Positions 25,765 to 34,538 of a stretch of DNA of 64,000 nt are shown here, one piece after another; position 1 is the first letter of the stretch, and each line of letters starts with the position of its first letter. The translations under genes were made by a program, and so were the position numbers. The notes beneath the pieces are model-generated. The model did not search any database. It was not told where the DNA came from and worked only from the letters and a program-made list of their open reading frames with translations. This stretch comes from JAJECS01 sp965219705 (GTDB taxonomy: Bacteria > Chloroflexota > UBA11872), in the NCBI GenBank assembly GCA_965219705.1, contig OZ244789.1:744001-808000 (forward strand), read 5' to 3'.

Positions 25765-26490
25765 ATGGTCACGGAACCGCTGAGCCGGGATGAGGCGAAC
25801 GTCGCCGCCCTCGGAGACCTCGAGCGGCGCATCACCAACTGCCGCCGCTGCCCGCGATTGGTGGCGTGGCGTGAGCAAACGGCGCGCGAGAAGCGCGCGG
25901 CCTATCGCGCCGAAACCTATTGGGGGCGTCCGGTGCCCGGATTCGGCGACCCAACGGCCCGGATTCTCATCGTCGGTCTGGCGCCCGCGGCGCATGGGGG
26001 CAATCGCACGGGCCGGGTGTTCACCGGCGACCGCTCGGGCGACTTTCTGTTCGGCGCCCTGCACCGGGCGGGTCTTGCCAACCAACCGACGAGCACGCGG
26101 CCGGGCGACGGCTTGCAGCTGCGCAACGCGTTCGTCACCGCCACCGTCAGATGTGCGCCGCCGGGAAACAAGCCGACGACCGAGGAGCGCGAGACCTGCC
26201 GTCCCTATCTGGAGTCCGAGCTCGATTTGCTGCCCCGCGCCCGCGTGATGATCGCCCTAGGGGGATATGCCTGGACGCAACTGCTGCGCATCTGCCGGGC
26301 CCGCGGCGACCGGCCACAATCTCAACCCCCGAAATTCAGCCACGGCGCCCAGGTGCAACTGGGCGATCGCGCGCTGTTGGGGTCGTATCACCCCAGCCAG
26401 CAGAACACGTTTACCGGCCGTCTCACGCCGGCCATGCTCGACGAGGTGCTAGCGCGCGCAGTGGCTCTGGCGGGCGGCGCCGCGCCGTAG
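25765..26490 (+). CDS. Type 5 uracil-DNA glycosylase (UDGb)
   Basis: 241 residues of the iron-sulfur family 5 uracil-DNA glycosylases, which remove uracil and other deaminated bases from DNA. Four cysteines expected to hold a 4Fe-4S cluster are at 26, 29, 130 and 145. Motif 1 is GLAPAAHGGNRTGRVFTGD (71-89), the signature that separates family 5 from family 4. Motif 2 is SYHPSQQNTFTGRLT near the C-terminus. High-GC and thermophilic lineages commonly use this family. The stop lies 1 nt from the convergent membrane-protein gene. Confidence 0.95.
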   Translation: MVTEPLSRDEANVAALGDLERRITNCRRCPRLVAWREQTAREKRAAYRAETYWGRPVPGFGDPTARILIVGLAPAAHGGNRTGRVFTGDRSGDFLFGALHRAGLANQPTSTRPGDGLQLRNAFVTATVRCAPPGNKPTTEERETCRPYLESELDLLPRARVMIALGGYAWTQLLRICRARGDRPQSQPPKFSHGAQVQLGDRALLGSYHPSQQNTFTGRLTPAMLDEVLARAVALAGGAAP

Positions 26491-26491
26491 C

Positions 26492-26824
26492 TCAGGCGTC
26501 GCCGGGATCCGCAGTGGGGGACTCGGCCTCGGTCTGCGGCTCGCGGAATACGGCCGACAGATTCTGACGCCGTGCCACGGCATAGACGAGGAATGCCAGA
26601 AACATCAAAAGGACGAGCGCGCCGAAGAGTGCAAAGGCCGCCGCCGCCGCGTACCAAAGCACCGACCAAAACACCACCAGCAGCACCACGGCGACGACCG
26701 ACAGCAGCAGTGGCGCCAACACGCCGAGCTGCACCCATCCCTTCGCGGTGTGGGGTCGGAATCGCTCGCGCCAGCGCCTAAACGCCGACGGAGATTCGGC
26801 AGCCGCAGGCCACTGCGACGACAC
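26492..26824 (-). CDS. Small two-helix membrane protein
   Basis: 110 residues with a basic N-terminus, two adjacent hydrophobic segments (LGVLAPLLLSVVAVVLLVVF and AAFALFGALVLLMFLAFLVY) and an acidic C-terminal tail. I recognise no family. GTG at 26824 lies 1 nt after the mnmG stop, so it is probably translated by coupling with mnmG. Confidence 0.6.
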   Translation of the reverse strand: MSSQWPAAAESPSAFRRWRERFRPHTAKGWVQLGVLAPLLLSVVAVVLLVVFWSVLWYAAAAAFALFGALVLLMFLAFLVYAVARRQNLSAVFREPQTEAESPTADPGDA

Positions 26825-26825
26825 G

Positions 26826-28916
26826 TCAGCTCGCCACGCTTACCGGCGCCCGCCGCGCCTTTCGCGAACTGGCGGGCGGGATACATCCGGTCTCTGTCCG
26901 CCCGGCACCGTCACCGGCCTGCGGCCTATGGGAGGACGCGTCGATTGACGCCGTGCCACCGGCGGAGCCCGCCCCGGCCGAGCACCGCTTGAGATGGACG
27001 AGCAGCACCGCGATGTCCGCCGGGGTCACGCCCTCGATCCGCGCCGCCTGGCCGACCGTCGCCGGCCGGAATTTCTGAAGTCGAAGCCGCGCTTCGGTTC
27101 GCATGCCGTGGATATCAAGGAAGCTGACCGCCGCTGGAATGCGCGCCTGCTCCATCTCCCGCGCTCGGGCGACCTGCGCCGTCTGCTGCCGCACATAGCC
27201 GGCGTAGCTGACATCGAACTCCACCGCGGCGGCGGCGGCGGGCGAGACCGCTGGAGCGCCACCTGCCAGGTCGGCGACGAGATCCAGAGTGACGCCGGGC
27301 CGGCGGAGGAACTCGACGGCGGGCAGCGATTGCGTCACCGGCGGCAGGCCGAGTTGGTCAAGTCGGTCGGCGACCGCGCGCGTGGCCGGAATGCGAGCGC
27401 CGACGAGCCACGCCTTGACCTGCGCAATCTCGTCTTGGGTCCGCTGCAGGCGGCGGATCCGGGCCTTACCGGCCAAGCCCACCCGATGGCCAACCTCGGT
27501 GAGCCGCATGTCGGCGCTGTCGTGCCGCAGCAGCAGGCGGTACTCAGCCCGCGACGTGTGCAGACGGTAGGGCTCGGTGAGGTCTCGGCTCACCAGATCA
27601 TCGATCATGACGCCAATGTAGGCCTGGTCGCGTCCGAGGACCACGGGCTCGCAGCCGCGAATGGCGCGGCAGGCATTGATCCCCGCCATGATTCCCTGCG
27701 CCGCCGCCTCCTCGTAGCCGGTCGTGCCGTTGATCTGGCCGGCCAGGAACAGGCCGGCGGCGCGCTGCGTCTCGAGGGTGTGCGTGAGCTGGAACGGCCG
27801 GACAAAGTCGTACTCCACCGCATAGCCAAGGCGGATGACCTCAGCGTGACGCAGCGCCGGCACGCTGCGGATCATCTCGATCTGCACCTCGGCCGGGAGG
27901 CTCGTGTTCGCCCCCTGGACGTAGACCTCCGGGGTGTCAAATCCTTCGGGTTCGAGAAACAGGGTGTGCGCGGGCTTGTCCGCAAAACGCACGATCTTGT
28001 CCTCGATTGAGGGGCAATATCGCGGCCCCGGCACCGTGATCAGGCCGTTGAACATGGGCGCGCGGTGCAGATTCGCGCGGATGACCGCGTGGGTGCGCTC
28101 ATTGGTCGCCACGCGATAGCAGGGCATCTGCAACCGCCATCCGGGCGCGGGTACATCGGGATAGGCCGGGTGCAGCGGCTGCGTTTGCCGTTCCGCGACC
28201 GGCACGGGGTCGAAGCTGAAGTGCAGCGGGACGGTGGACCCGTGCTGAACCTCGGTGCGCGAGAAATCGATCGTGCGCGCGTCGAGACGCGGGGGCGTGC
28301 CGGTCTTGAGCCGGCCGAGATCGAACCCGTGGCGCGCCAGGTCTTCGGCCAGGGCGGTGGCCGGCGCCTCGCCCGCGCGACCGCCGGGCGTCGACTCGTC
28401 ACCCCGGATCAGCCGGCCCTTGAGAAACGTTCCGGTGGTCACGATGACGGCTCGGGCCGTGTAGGCGCGGCCGTCCACCGTGCGCACGCCAACAACCTGC
28501 CAGCCCCGCTCGCCGCGCGGGGACAGCTCGCGCCAGACCAGGCCCTCGACCGCGCCCTCCACGAGGTCGAGACCGGGCTGGCATTCGAGCACCCGCCGCA
28601 TGGCGACGCTGTAGAGCTGCTTGTCGGATTGCGCGCGCAGGGCCCGCACCGCCGGCCCCTTGCCGGTATTCAGCTCGCGGATTTGGATGAGCGTGCGGTC
28701 GGTGTTGCGGCCCATCTCGCCGCCCAGCGCGTCGATCTCGCGGACAAGATTTCCCTTGGCCGGACCGCCAATCGACGGATTGCAGGGCATGAGCGCCACG
28801 CCGGACATGTCGAGCGTGAGCACCAGGGTGCGGGCGCCCATGCGGGCGGCGGCCAGCGCCGCCTCACAGCCTGCGTGGCCGGAGCCGACCACGATGACGT
28901 CGTAGTCCAAAGCCAT
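26826..28916 (-). CDS. mnmG: tRNA uridine-5-carboxymethylaminomethyl synthesis enzyme MnmG
   Basis: About 696 residues. The FAD-binding motif VVGSGHAGCEAALAAARMG opens the protein. NPSIGGPAKGNLVREIDALGG, the RLKTGTPPRL signature, PRYCPSIEDKI and GQINGTTGYEEAAAQGIMAG all match MnmG/GidA, which with MnmE modifies wobble uridines in tRNA. The family normally ends near ADIAVLLVHLKR; here about 55 extra residues follow, Ala/Gly/Ser/Arg-rich and without family resemblance. ATG 28916 is preferred over the TTG two codons upstream. No mnmE is visible in the window. Confidence 0.95.
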   Translation of the reverse strand: MALDYDVIVVGSGHAGCEAALAAARMGARTLVLTLDMSGVALMPCNPSIGGPAKGNLVREIDALGGEMGRNTDRTLIQIRELNTGKGPAVRALRAQSDKQLYSVAMRRVLECQPGLDLVEGAVEGLVWRELSPRGERGWQVVGVRTVDGRAYTARAVIVTTGTFLKGRLIRGDESTPGGRAGEAPATALAEDLARHGFDLGRLKTGTPPRLDARTIDFSRTEVQHGSTVPLHFSFDPVPVAERQTQPLHPAYPDVPAPGWRLQMPCYRVATNERTHAVIRANLHRAPMFNGLITVPGPRYCPSIEDKIVRFADKPAHTLFLEPEGFDTPEVYVQGANTSLPAEVQIEMIRSVPALRHAEVIRLGYAVEYDFVRPFQLTHTLETQRAAGLFLAGQINGTTGYEEAAAQGIMAGINACRAIRGCEPVVLGRDQAYIGVMIDDLVSRDLTEPYRLHTSRAEYRLLLRHDSADMRLTEVGHRVGLAGKARIRRLQRTQDEIAQVKAWLVGARIPATRAVADRLDQLGLPPVTQSLPAVEFLRRPGVTLDLVADLAGGAPAVSPAAAAAVEFDVSYAGYVRQQTAQVARAREMEQARIPAAVSFLDIHGMRTEARLRLQKFRPATVGQAARIEGVTPADIAVLLVHLKRCSAGAGSAGGTASIDASSHRPQAGDGAGRTETGCIPPASSRKARRAPVSVAS

Positions 28917-28951
28917 GGTCAAGGACGGCCTGGGATTGCGCCGCTCAATCC

Positions 28952-28981
28952 CGGACTGAGGCAGGAGCCGCCCGCTATAAT
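28952..28981 (+). promoter_or_regulatory. Consensus -10 promoter of the four-gene membrane operon
   Basis: A perfect TATAAT (28976-28981) is preceded at 18 nt by CGGACT (28952-28957, 3/6 match to -35). Transcription should start near 28988-28990, exactly where an in-frame GTG (28990) begins the first operon gene. This points to a leaderless mRNA and rules out the TTG at 28981 as a start. Confidence 0.55.
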
Positions 28982-28989
28982 TGGCATCA

Positions 28990-29772
28990 GTGTGTTGGCC
29001 GGCCGATCATTCCGTTGGTCACACTCCGGAGCCCATTATCGTCACCAGCGGGCCTGACTTCACCACCCAGGTGGTCGACGCCTTTGTCGTGCCCACCGAG
29101 ACGGGCGCCGCCTTCTTCATCGACGCGGACTATACGGCGCTGGACGCTGCCAACGGGCCGGTCCAGCTGGCCATCTACAGTCCGTATGAGGTGTCTCCGG
29201 GCGAGGCCGCGGTGGTGCGTGCGCGGCTGGAGGCTGACCTGTTCAGCTATGCAGTGTCAACGGCGGGCATTGGCCGGGCTTGGGCGCGTCAGGCGCTGCT
29301 GGCGCTGCTCGAGCTCACAATCCTCGGGGTGCTCGTCGCGTTTCTGATCGCCAATCCGTCGCGGGTCGCGTTCATTATCGGCTGGGCGCTTCCGTTCGGG
29401 TTCTTGATCGCCACCCGCTCGGCGCTGCACGCCTTTGCCCATCGCGAGATCGGTGCACGCGCGCGCCGCATGCTGGAATCCGGGGCTGTGCTTGCCGAGC
29501 CGGCCATCGCGCAGTTTGGCGGCAGCTTGGCCCACGTGCGCGACATATGGCGCGGGCTTGAGGAAGGGGCGTTTGCCCGCGACACGGTCGCGCTCGAGCT
29601 GGCCGCGGAGCGGCTGCTGCGCTGGCCCGGCGCCGTCGCGTTCTATCGCTCACGGCGGCAAGCCGCCGATCAATCGCGGCCGCGGCCTCCGCGGCGCCGG
29701 CTGGCACGCCTGTTGCTGCCGGAACGGCCCGTCGCTCCGCTGACGACGCTCGTCGCCCGACCCCGTCCATGA
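28990..29772 (+). CDS. Uncharacterised membrane protein, first gene of four-gene operon
   Basis: About 260 residues, not recognised. A soluble N-terminal part of about 95 residues (VVDAFVVPTETGAAFFIDAD, SPGEAAVVRARLEADLFSYA) is followed by two membrane helices (about 100-148, with LLELTILGVLVAFLIANPS and IIGWALPFGFLIATRSALHA) and a C-terminal helical and very basic region (RRQAADQSRPRPPRRRLARL). The start is set at GTG 28990 because a TATAAT box ends 8 nt upstream. Its TGA overlaps the ATG of the next gene (ATGA, 29769-29772). No signal peptide is visible. Confidence 0.65.
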   Translation: MCWPADHSVGHTPEPIIVTSGPDFTTQVVDAFVVPTETGAAFFIDADYTALDAANGPVQLAIYSPYEVSPGEAAVVRARLEADLFSYAVSTAGIGRAWARQALLALLELTILGVLVAFLIANPSRVAFIIGWALPFGFLIATRSALHAFAHREIGARARRMLESGAVLAEPAIAQFGGSLAHVRDIWRGLEEGAFARDTVALELAAERLLRWPGAVAFYRSRRQAADQSRPRPPRRRLARLLLPERPVAPLTTLVARPRP

Positions 29773-30554
29773 TGCACCTGGTGTGCTGGGCAGTGCCGGT
29801 ACGCGGCGGCTACGTGCTGCGCGCCGATGAGGCGGCGCGCGCCGCCGTGCGCGCCGCCGACGGGCGCGGTCCGCAGCTCCTGGACTGGGCGGTGGCAATC
29901 GTGCATTCAGGGCCAGCGGTCTTCGCCGCCGATCGCGTCCGACGACAGGCCGTAATGGCGATCGAGGCGGCGATGCGCCACGGGACTCCGGCGCCAATCA
30001 GGGCTTCCGGACGCTTCGCCCGACTGCGCCGCTCGTGGACATCGCTGATGCTCGGCGTGGCGCTCGTGGCGGTCTCGGGAACGCACTGGGTGCTCGCGCT
30101 CGCCGGGGCGTGGCTGCTGGCCGGGCGTCCCTGGGTCGCGGCGTTGCTCCGCATCGGCGCCGCAGAAGAACCCTGCACGGCCTGGACGGGCGCGCCGGTG
30201 CACGTCACCGCCGAGCCCCACGCGGGTCTCGCGGAGGTTGCCGCCGCCATCGACAGCGCGCCCAACGACAGCACCGGCTACGGGCAAGCGCTGGCGCAGG
30301 CCCTGACGCTGGGGCTCAATGAAGCGGCAGCGGTCTATGCGGCCCTGATCAAGCACCCGAACCCGATGGCGCTGCCGGTTGAGGTCGGCATGTGGATGCC
30401 GGTGGAGTCCGCGCACGACCCGGCGCTGGCCGCGGCCTCCCCGGATGTCGCCGAGGCGCTGGAACCGCAGCGCGACAGCGACAACCCCGATGCGGCCGCC
30501 GAGCCGGCGCCCGGCGACGAGGCTCCCGACGACCCAATGGACGACCTGCCATGA
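29769..30554 (+). CDS. Uncharacterised membrane protein, second gene of four-gene operon
   Basis: 261 residues, not recognised. A short N-terminal domain (about 1-85) precedes a helical hairpin of hydrophobic residues (about 92-128, LMLGVALVAVSGTHWVLALA). A soluble region follows (DSAPNDSTGYGQALAQALTL), then a strongly acidic Pro/Asp/Glu-rich tail. It starts by a 4-nt overlap with the previous gene and ends by a 4-nt overlap with the next one, so the proteins are probably made in fixed ratio. The acidic tail and the basic tail of the first protein could interact; that is speculation. Confidence 0.6.
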   Translation: MMHLVCWAVPVRGGYVLRADEAARAAVRAADGRGPQLLDWAVAIVHSGPAVFAADRVRRQAVMAIEAAMRHGTPAPIRASGRFARLRRSWTSLMLGVALVAVSGTHWVLALAGAWLLAGRPWVAALLRIGAAEEPCTAWTGAPVHVTAEPHAGLAEVAAAIDSAPNDSTGYGQALAQALTLGLNEAAAVYAALIKHPNPMALPVEVGMWMPVESAHDPALAAASPDVAEALEPQRDSDNPDAAAEPAPGDEAPDDPMDDLP

Positions 30555-31453
30555 TCTTGCCTGGGGCGCGGAGTCTCGACATTCCCATGGACGTCGACCG
30601 GTTCGCGGACAGTCTGCGGGGGAGCAAGTGGCGCGAGATTCGGCAGACGCTTGGCGACACCTACGAGGTGCAATCGCTGTATGAGGGTCCGTTGCCGGGC
30701 CTGCCGCAAGCGCAGGTGGTGCGCCTGTCATCCGGCGATCCTGACAGCCCCGTCCGGATTCTGATCGACGCCGTGCCGCTGAGCCTTTCGCGGCCAGTGC
30801 TGGTGGCCGGGCGCGCGGTGACCCGGGTATTCACCTCACGCGCCCGCGAGCGGGCCGCCCTGCTCGACCAGATCGCGCTGCGGCTCCACCTGATCGAGGT
30901 GGACGGGGACGCGGCCGATATCCCTCCATTGCCGCTGGCATCCGGGCTCGATGGCGGTTTGCGTCTGGCGCATAGCATGGCCAACGACCAGGCGTGGGGC
31001 GCGTTGCGCACGTCGGTGCAGCGGTTCCGGCCCACGCTAGCCATGGACCTCCGTGATGCCGGGGCGGCGGTGCCCAACGCACATCTGGCGCTCATGGTCC
31101 ATAGCCTGACGCATCCGGCCGGCGACGTCGGCGCCGCGTCGCTCCCAGGTACGACGGAAGCCAGAGCCATCGCGCGGGACGTTGGGCGTCGCGGTATTTC
31201 GCCATACACGGGGACGCCGCACGAGCGCGCCGCGGCCGGCTTGCGGATCCTGGGCAACGGCGCTCTGATTCGCATGAGCCCGCGCGACCCTTCCCGATCC
31301 GTCGCCAGCGTTGCGAGCGACATCGGAGCGGCCATTGGGATCACGGCGCTGGCGCTGGGGATGCAGGAGCTTGACCGGGCGATCGCCCTCGTCGAGAGCG
31401 CGGCCGCGGGCGTCGATCAGTCGATCCACGAATTTCGGCGGATGGGGGCCTAG
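30551..31453 (+). CDS. Uncharacterised soluble protein, third gene of four-gene operon
   Basis: About 300 residues, not recognised. ATG 30551 is chosen because it overlaps the stop of the previous gene (ATGA), while longer frames would run far into that gene. The sequence alternates beta-like stretches (YEVQSLYEGPLPGLPQAQVV, PVRILIDAVPLSLSRPVLVA) with helical ones. It has a conserved-looking RRGISPYTGTPHERAAAGLR segment and ends in a long amphipathic helix (LDRAIALVESAAAGVDQSIH). No clear membrane segment is present. It sits between two membrane-protein genes and abuts the fourth gene without a gap. Confidence 0.6.
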   Translation: MILPGARSLDIPMDVDRFADSLRGSKWREIRQTLGDTYEVQSLYEGPLPGLPQAQVVRLSSGDPDSPVRILIDAVPLSLSRPVLVAGRAVTRVFTSRARERAALLDQIALRLHLIEVDGDAADIPPLPLASGLDGGLRLAHSMANDQAWGALRTSVQRFRPTLAMDLRDAGAAVPNAHLALMVHSLTHPAGDVGAASLPGTTEARAIARDVGRRGISPYTGTPHERAAAGLRILGNGALIRMSPRDPSRSVASVASDIGAAIGITALALGMQELDRAIALVESAAAGVDQSIHEFRRMGA

Positions 31454-32971
31454 ATGGCCTCAGCAGGGCGTCCATCCAGCAGCGCCAGCTTCGAGGCGGC
31501 GCGCCATGCGCCCAGCGTGCCCATCGAGTACGCGCCGATCGCGGCGGGGCCGAAGGACGGCGTGCTCGTGGCGCACGACCGACGCCGCTTGAGCGATGCC
31601 TTCGTACGCGGAATCCCCATCTCACGCACGCTGCGGATCGAGGAGCTTCCCGAGGACGTTGCCAGCGTCGCTCGCGTTGAGGTTGGCACGATTCGGCGCT
31701 TGCGCCAGGCGGTTCAGGCGGCGCAAGCACGCCGCTGGCGGGTCTACGTGGCGGCAGCCGGGCTGCCGTTCTTGACGGCGGCGTTGCTGGGACTGCTCGG
31801 CGTATGGCTGGGAACGATTCCAGTCATCGGCGAGCCGCTCGGCGCCTTCGTGGGCACCGCCGGCGGCAACGTGGGCGGGCTGCCGCTGGCGGCGGTGATC
31901 GCGGCCTTGCCATCGGTCTGGTGGATCCGACGCGTCCGCCGCGCGGCACGCGCCTCGCCGCAGCTCAACCTGCGCCCGGATTTGATCGCCACGAGTGAGC
32001 TCACCGTGCAAGACGATCTGGGGCCATTCGCCGCCGACGCCCGCGAGACGATGCGCAGCATTGGCGGCATCCTCAGCGGCAACCCGCGTCCCGGCGGGGA
32101 ACAGGCGCATCGCCTCGCCACGCGATTCAGCGCGCTGGCGCGCATTGCCGCGCGTCACGAGGTGCCGTCCGTGGTTGCCTTTGCGGCCGACGCCAGCGAG
32201 CAGTTCCGCGTAGCGTCGCAACCGCCCGCACGACTCGTTCCCGGCCTGCGATTGCGCCGCCGCCCCGCCAGCGTGGCTCGGATTCTTGCCCCGTACATGC
32301 AGAGGCGGGCGCCACGAATCACGGCGCGAGCGTCTCGTCTGCTGGGGATCACCAGCGGGCTGATCGTTGCAGCCGCCGCGTTCGTTCTCGCCGGCGCATT
32401 TAGGATCGGAGGCGATGAAGCGCTGCTGTTGCGATCGAACGAGGCCATCGTCTTCCCGTCATCGGCCGCCGTACTCTCCCTGTTCAAGCCCGGGTTCGAC
32501 GGTCCGGCGGAGCCCAGCCCAAGCATGCTGACGGTGGTGCAAGGTCCCGGCATCTTTTGGAGCTGGCCGCGGCCGATCACCGAACGCCAACTCGTCCCGC
32601 TGACGAACCGCGCACTCGAAATCTCGGTACCGTTTCCGGGAGATCCACCCGGCCAACGCCTGGACATTGAATTCCGCTACGAGATCGACGACCTGAAGTC
32701 ATTTGTCGCCACCATGGAATCCCTCGAAGAGATCGATGCCGCGTTGGCGCGGGTGATTGCGGACGAATTGGGCGACGGCTTCGCTGAGCGCTACGCGACG
32801 GAAGTTGCGGCGCCGAACGCTCTGCCGGCGCCGTTCATCGCCGCCGGCCTCCGGGAAGGCGTCGGCGAACTGCTGAGCCTTTTCGTTCAGTTCACGGAAG
32901 TCAACGACATATTCGCGACGTTCGGCGTGACGCTGCGGCCCGACCCATCACACAGCTTCACGGGAGGGTGA
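31454..32971 (+). CDS. Membrane protein with HflK/SPFH-like C-terminal domain, fourth gene of operon
   Basis: 505 residues. Two membrane helices lie near 95-155 (FLTAALLGLLGVWLGTIP; LPLAAVIAALPSVWW). A cytoplasmic-looking helical region follows, then a third helix at about 298-318. The outside part resembles the start of HflK/SPFH domains: GGDEALLLRSNEAIVF, then PGIFWSWPRPITERQLVPL (from residue 365), a beta strand LDIEFRYEIDDLKSFV, and a helix ending near FVQFTEVNDIFATFGV. HflK proteins form membrane rings that control FtsH proteolysis. Here the domain is short and sits on an unusual multi-pass N-terminal half. The SPFH assignment is by motif pattern only. It starts directly after the previous stop. 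Confidence 0.6.
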   Translation: MASAGRPSSSASFEAARHAPSVPIEYAPIAAGPKDGVLVAHDRRRLSDAFVRGIPISRTLRIEELPEDVASVARVEVGTIRRLRQAVQAAQARRWRVYVAAAGLPFLTAALLGLLGVWLGTIPVIGEPLGAFVGTAGGNVGGLPLAAVIAALPSVWWIRRVRRAARASPQLNLRPDLIATSELTVQDDLGPFAADARETMRSIGGILSGNPRPGGEQAHRLATRFSALARIAARHEVPSVVAFAADASEQFRVASQPPARLVPGLRLRRRPASVARILAPYMQRRAPRITARASRLLGITSGLIVAAAAFVLAGAFRIGGDEALLLRSNEAIVFPSSAAVLSLFKPGFDGPAEPSPSMLTVVQGPGIFWSWPRPITERQLVPLTNRALEISVPFPGDPPGQRLDIEFRYEIDDLKSFVATMESLEEIDAALARVIADELGDGFAERYATEVAAPNALPAPFIAAGLREGVGELLSLFVQFTEVNDIFATFGVTLRPDPSHSFTGG

Positions 32972-33010
32972 GCACGGGCGGCACGGCCCCGGCGTTGCGC
33001 TCCTGGCGGT

Positions 33011-33016
33011 AATAAT
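33011..33016 (+). promoter_or_regulatory. -10 box immediately before rodZ
   Basis: AATAAT (5/6 match to TATAAT) ends 6 nt before ATG 33023. No Shine-Dalgarno is present, which fits a leaderless transcript. It separates rodZ from the preceding operon despite the short 51-nt gap. No -35 element is obvious. Confidence 0.4.
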
Positions 33017-33022
33017 CCCTTC

Positions 33023-33730
33023 ATGGCAACGCTTGGCGAACAACTGCGGACCGCCCGCGAAGCCGCCGCGCTGACCATCGAGGAAGCCGCCGTCGCGACG
33101 CATATTCCGCGTGAGCACCTGGCAGCTCTGGAGGCGGACGAGTTCGCTTCGCTTCCGGGGCCGCCGTTCAATGCCGGATTCATTCGCATCTATGCGGACG
33201 CGCTGCGGATGCCAGTCGAGCCGCTGCTGGACATGTACTACGCACAGGCGGGCGAGCACCCCGCAGCCGTCACCGCCGCAGCAGGCCCAAGCGTGCGGCG
33301 TGGGCCCCCGTTGATGCTGGCCGTCCTGCCGCTCGCCGGCGCGCTCGGCGTGATCCTTGCGGTGCTGATCTTGAACACCTTTGGCGGGCAGACGGGCGGC
33401 AGCGCCGCACCGGACGACGCCGACGCTGGTGCACCGACGACCGTCGCGCGCGGAGCCGTGTTCGAGTTGGTCGTCCTGAGCCCCACGCAGGTGCGCATCG
33501 AGGTCGATGAGCGAACGCTTGTCGACGAGACCCTGGCTGCCGGTGAGGCGCGGCAGTGGAGCGTGGAGCGGGAAGCGCTGATCGACGTCGGCGCGGCCGA
33601 CGCCGTGACCATCACCATCGACGGGCAGCCCGTGCCTCAACTCGCCCGCGCGGGCGAGCCCGCGCGGCATACGTGGCGGGTCGATATCCCGACGGCGCCG
33701 ACCGCCGCGCCGCGGCCAACGAGCAGCTAG
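33023..33730 (+). CDS. rodZ: RodZ-like helix-turn-helix membrane protein
   Basis: 235 residues. An N-terminal HTH-25 domain begins LGEQLRTAREAAALTIEEAA and continues IPREHLAALEADEFASLPG and FNAGFIRIYADAL, the RodZ signature. One membrane helix (about 95-115) is followed by an external beta-rich DUF4115-like domain (FELVVLSPTQVRIEVDERTL). RodZ links MreB to the cell-wall elongation machinery. In organisms without a normal wall the role may be structural or regulatory. pgsA follows after 3 nt, a pairing common in many bacteria. Confidence 0.88.
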   Translation: MATLGEQLRTAREAAALTIEEAAVATHIPREHLAALEADEFASLPGPPFNAGFIRIYADALRMPVEPLLDMYYAQAGEHPAAVTAAAGPSVRRGPPLMLAVLPLAGALGVILAVLILNTFGGQTGGSAAPDDADAGAPTTVARGAVFELVVLSPTQVRIEVDERTLVDETLAAGEARQWSVEREALIDVGAADAVTITIDGQPVPQLARAGEPARHTWRVDIPTAPTAAPRPTSS

Positions 33731-33733
33731 GCC

Positions 33734-34327
33734 GTGACCGCCAAACATCGAGACGGCCGCTTCCCAATCGCACGGTGGCGGTCGTACGTGCCTAATGGCC
33801 TGACGCTCGCCCGCGTCGGATCGATCCCAATCATCGTCTGGCTGCTGTTTTGGGACTGGTCGTTCTCGAACCAGACGGCCGGATTCGTCTTCGCCGCAGC
33901 CGGGGCGAGCGACGTGTTCGACGGAACGCTGGCGCGGCGCTTCGGCACGGGCTCGCAACTGGGCATCTTTCTCGACCTCATCGGCGACAAGCTGCTCATC
34001 GCCGCCGTTCTCTTCACCATGGTCGAGCTGGGTTGGATGCCCGGGTGGCTGGGCGCGAGCGTCATTGCGCGCGAATTCGCGGTCATGGGCCTGCGGGCCT
34101 ATGCCGGCGCCCAGGGCGTGACGGTCGGCGCCGGCCGCCTCGGCAAGGCCAAGATGATGTGGCAGTACATCGCGTTCAACGCGCTGATGTGGGAACGGAC
34201 CGCCCTGCCATGGTTCCTGGTCGGCATCGCCCTGCTGCTGACCCTTGCCTCCGGCATTCATTACGCCGTGGACGTTTGGCGAGGGCTTCGGGCTCGTCCC
34301 GCTCCGGATATCCCGGACGTGATCTAG
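33734..34327 (+). CDS. pgsA: CDP-diacylglycerol--glycerol-3-phosphate 3-phosphatidyltransferase
   Basis: 197 residues, about five membrane helices. The CDP-alcohol phosphotransferase motif is complete: D60, D63-G64, A67-R68, G77, D81 and D85 (within SDVFDGTLARRF and GIFLDLIGD). PNGLTLARVGSIPIIVW near the N-terminus is typical of PgsA, which makes phosphatidylglycerolphosphate at the inner membrane surface. GTG start, 3 nt after rodZ. Within the superfamily PgsA is the best match, but another CDP-alcohol transferase cannot be fully excluded. Confidence 0.9.
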   Translation: MTAKHRDGRFPIARWRSYVPNGLTLARVGSIPIIVWLLFWDWSFSNQTAGFVFAAAGASDVFDGTLARRFGTGSQLGIFLDLIGDKLLIAAVLFTMVELGWMPGWLGASVIAREFAVMGLRAYAGAQGVTVGAGRLGKAKMMWQYIAFNALMWERTALPWFLVGIALLLTLASGIHYAVDVWRGLRARPAPDIPDVI

Positions 34328-34538
34328 GCCGGTCCGACTTGCTCCGGCGCGGGTAACGAGTAACGTTGATCCAGGCTTGGGCCGCCCCGTTACGCGGCGG
34401 GCCGGACCGCTCCCGCGGCCGTGAATGGACCTCTTAGATTCCTCACTGCGTTCGGAATTACAAATGGGGGGCCATCGCGGTTCCAAGCCGGGCTGGTTAC
34501 CATGACGGCGCTTGGGTTTCATGCACGGGTTGGCGTTG

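Noticed and set aside
34328..34538. Riboswitch or small RNA in the gap before the oxidoreductase genes
   Set aside because: No conserved riboswitch core or convincing multi-stem structure could be identified by eye. The gap is GC-rich without a clear signal.
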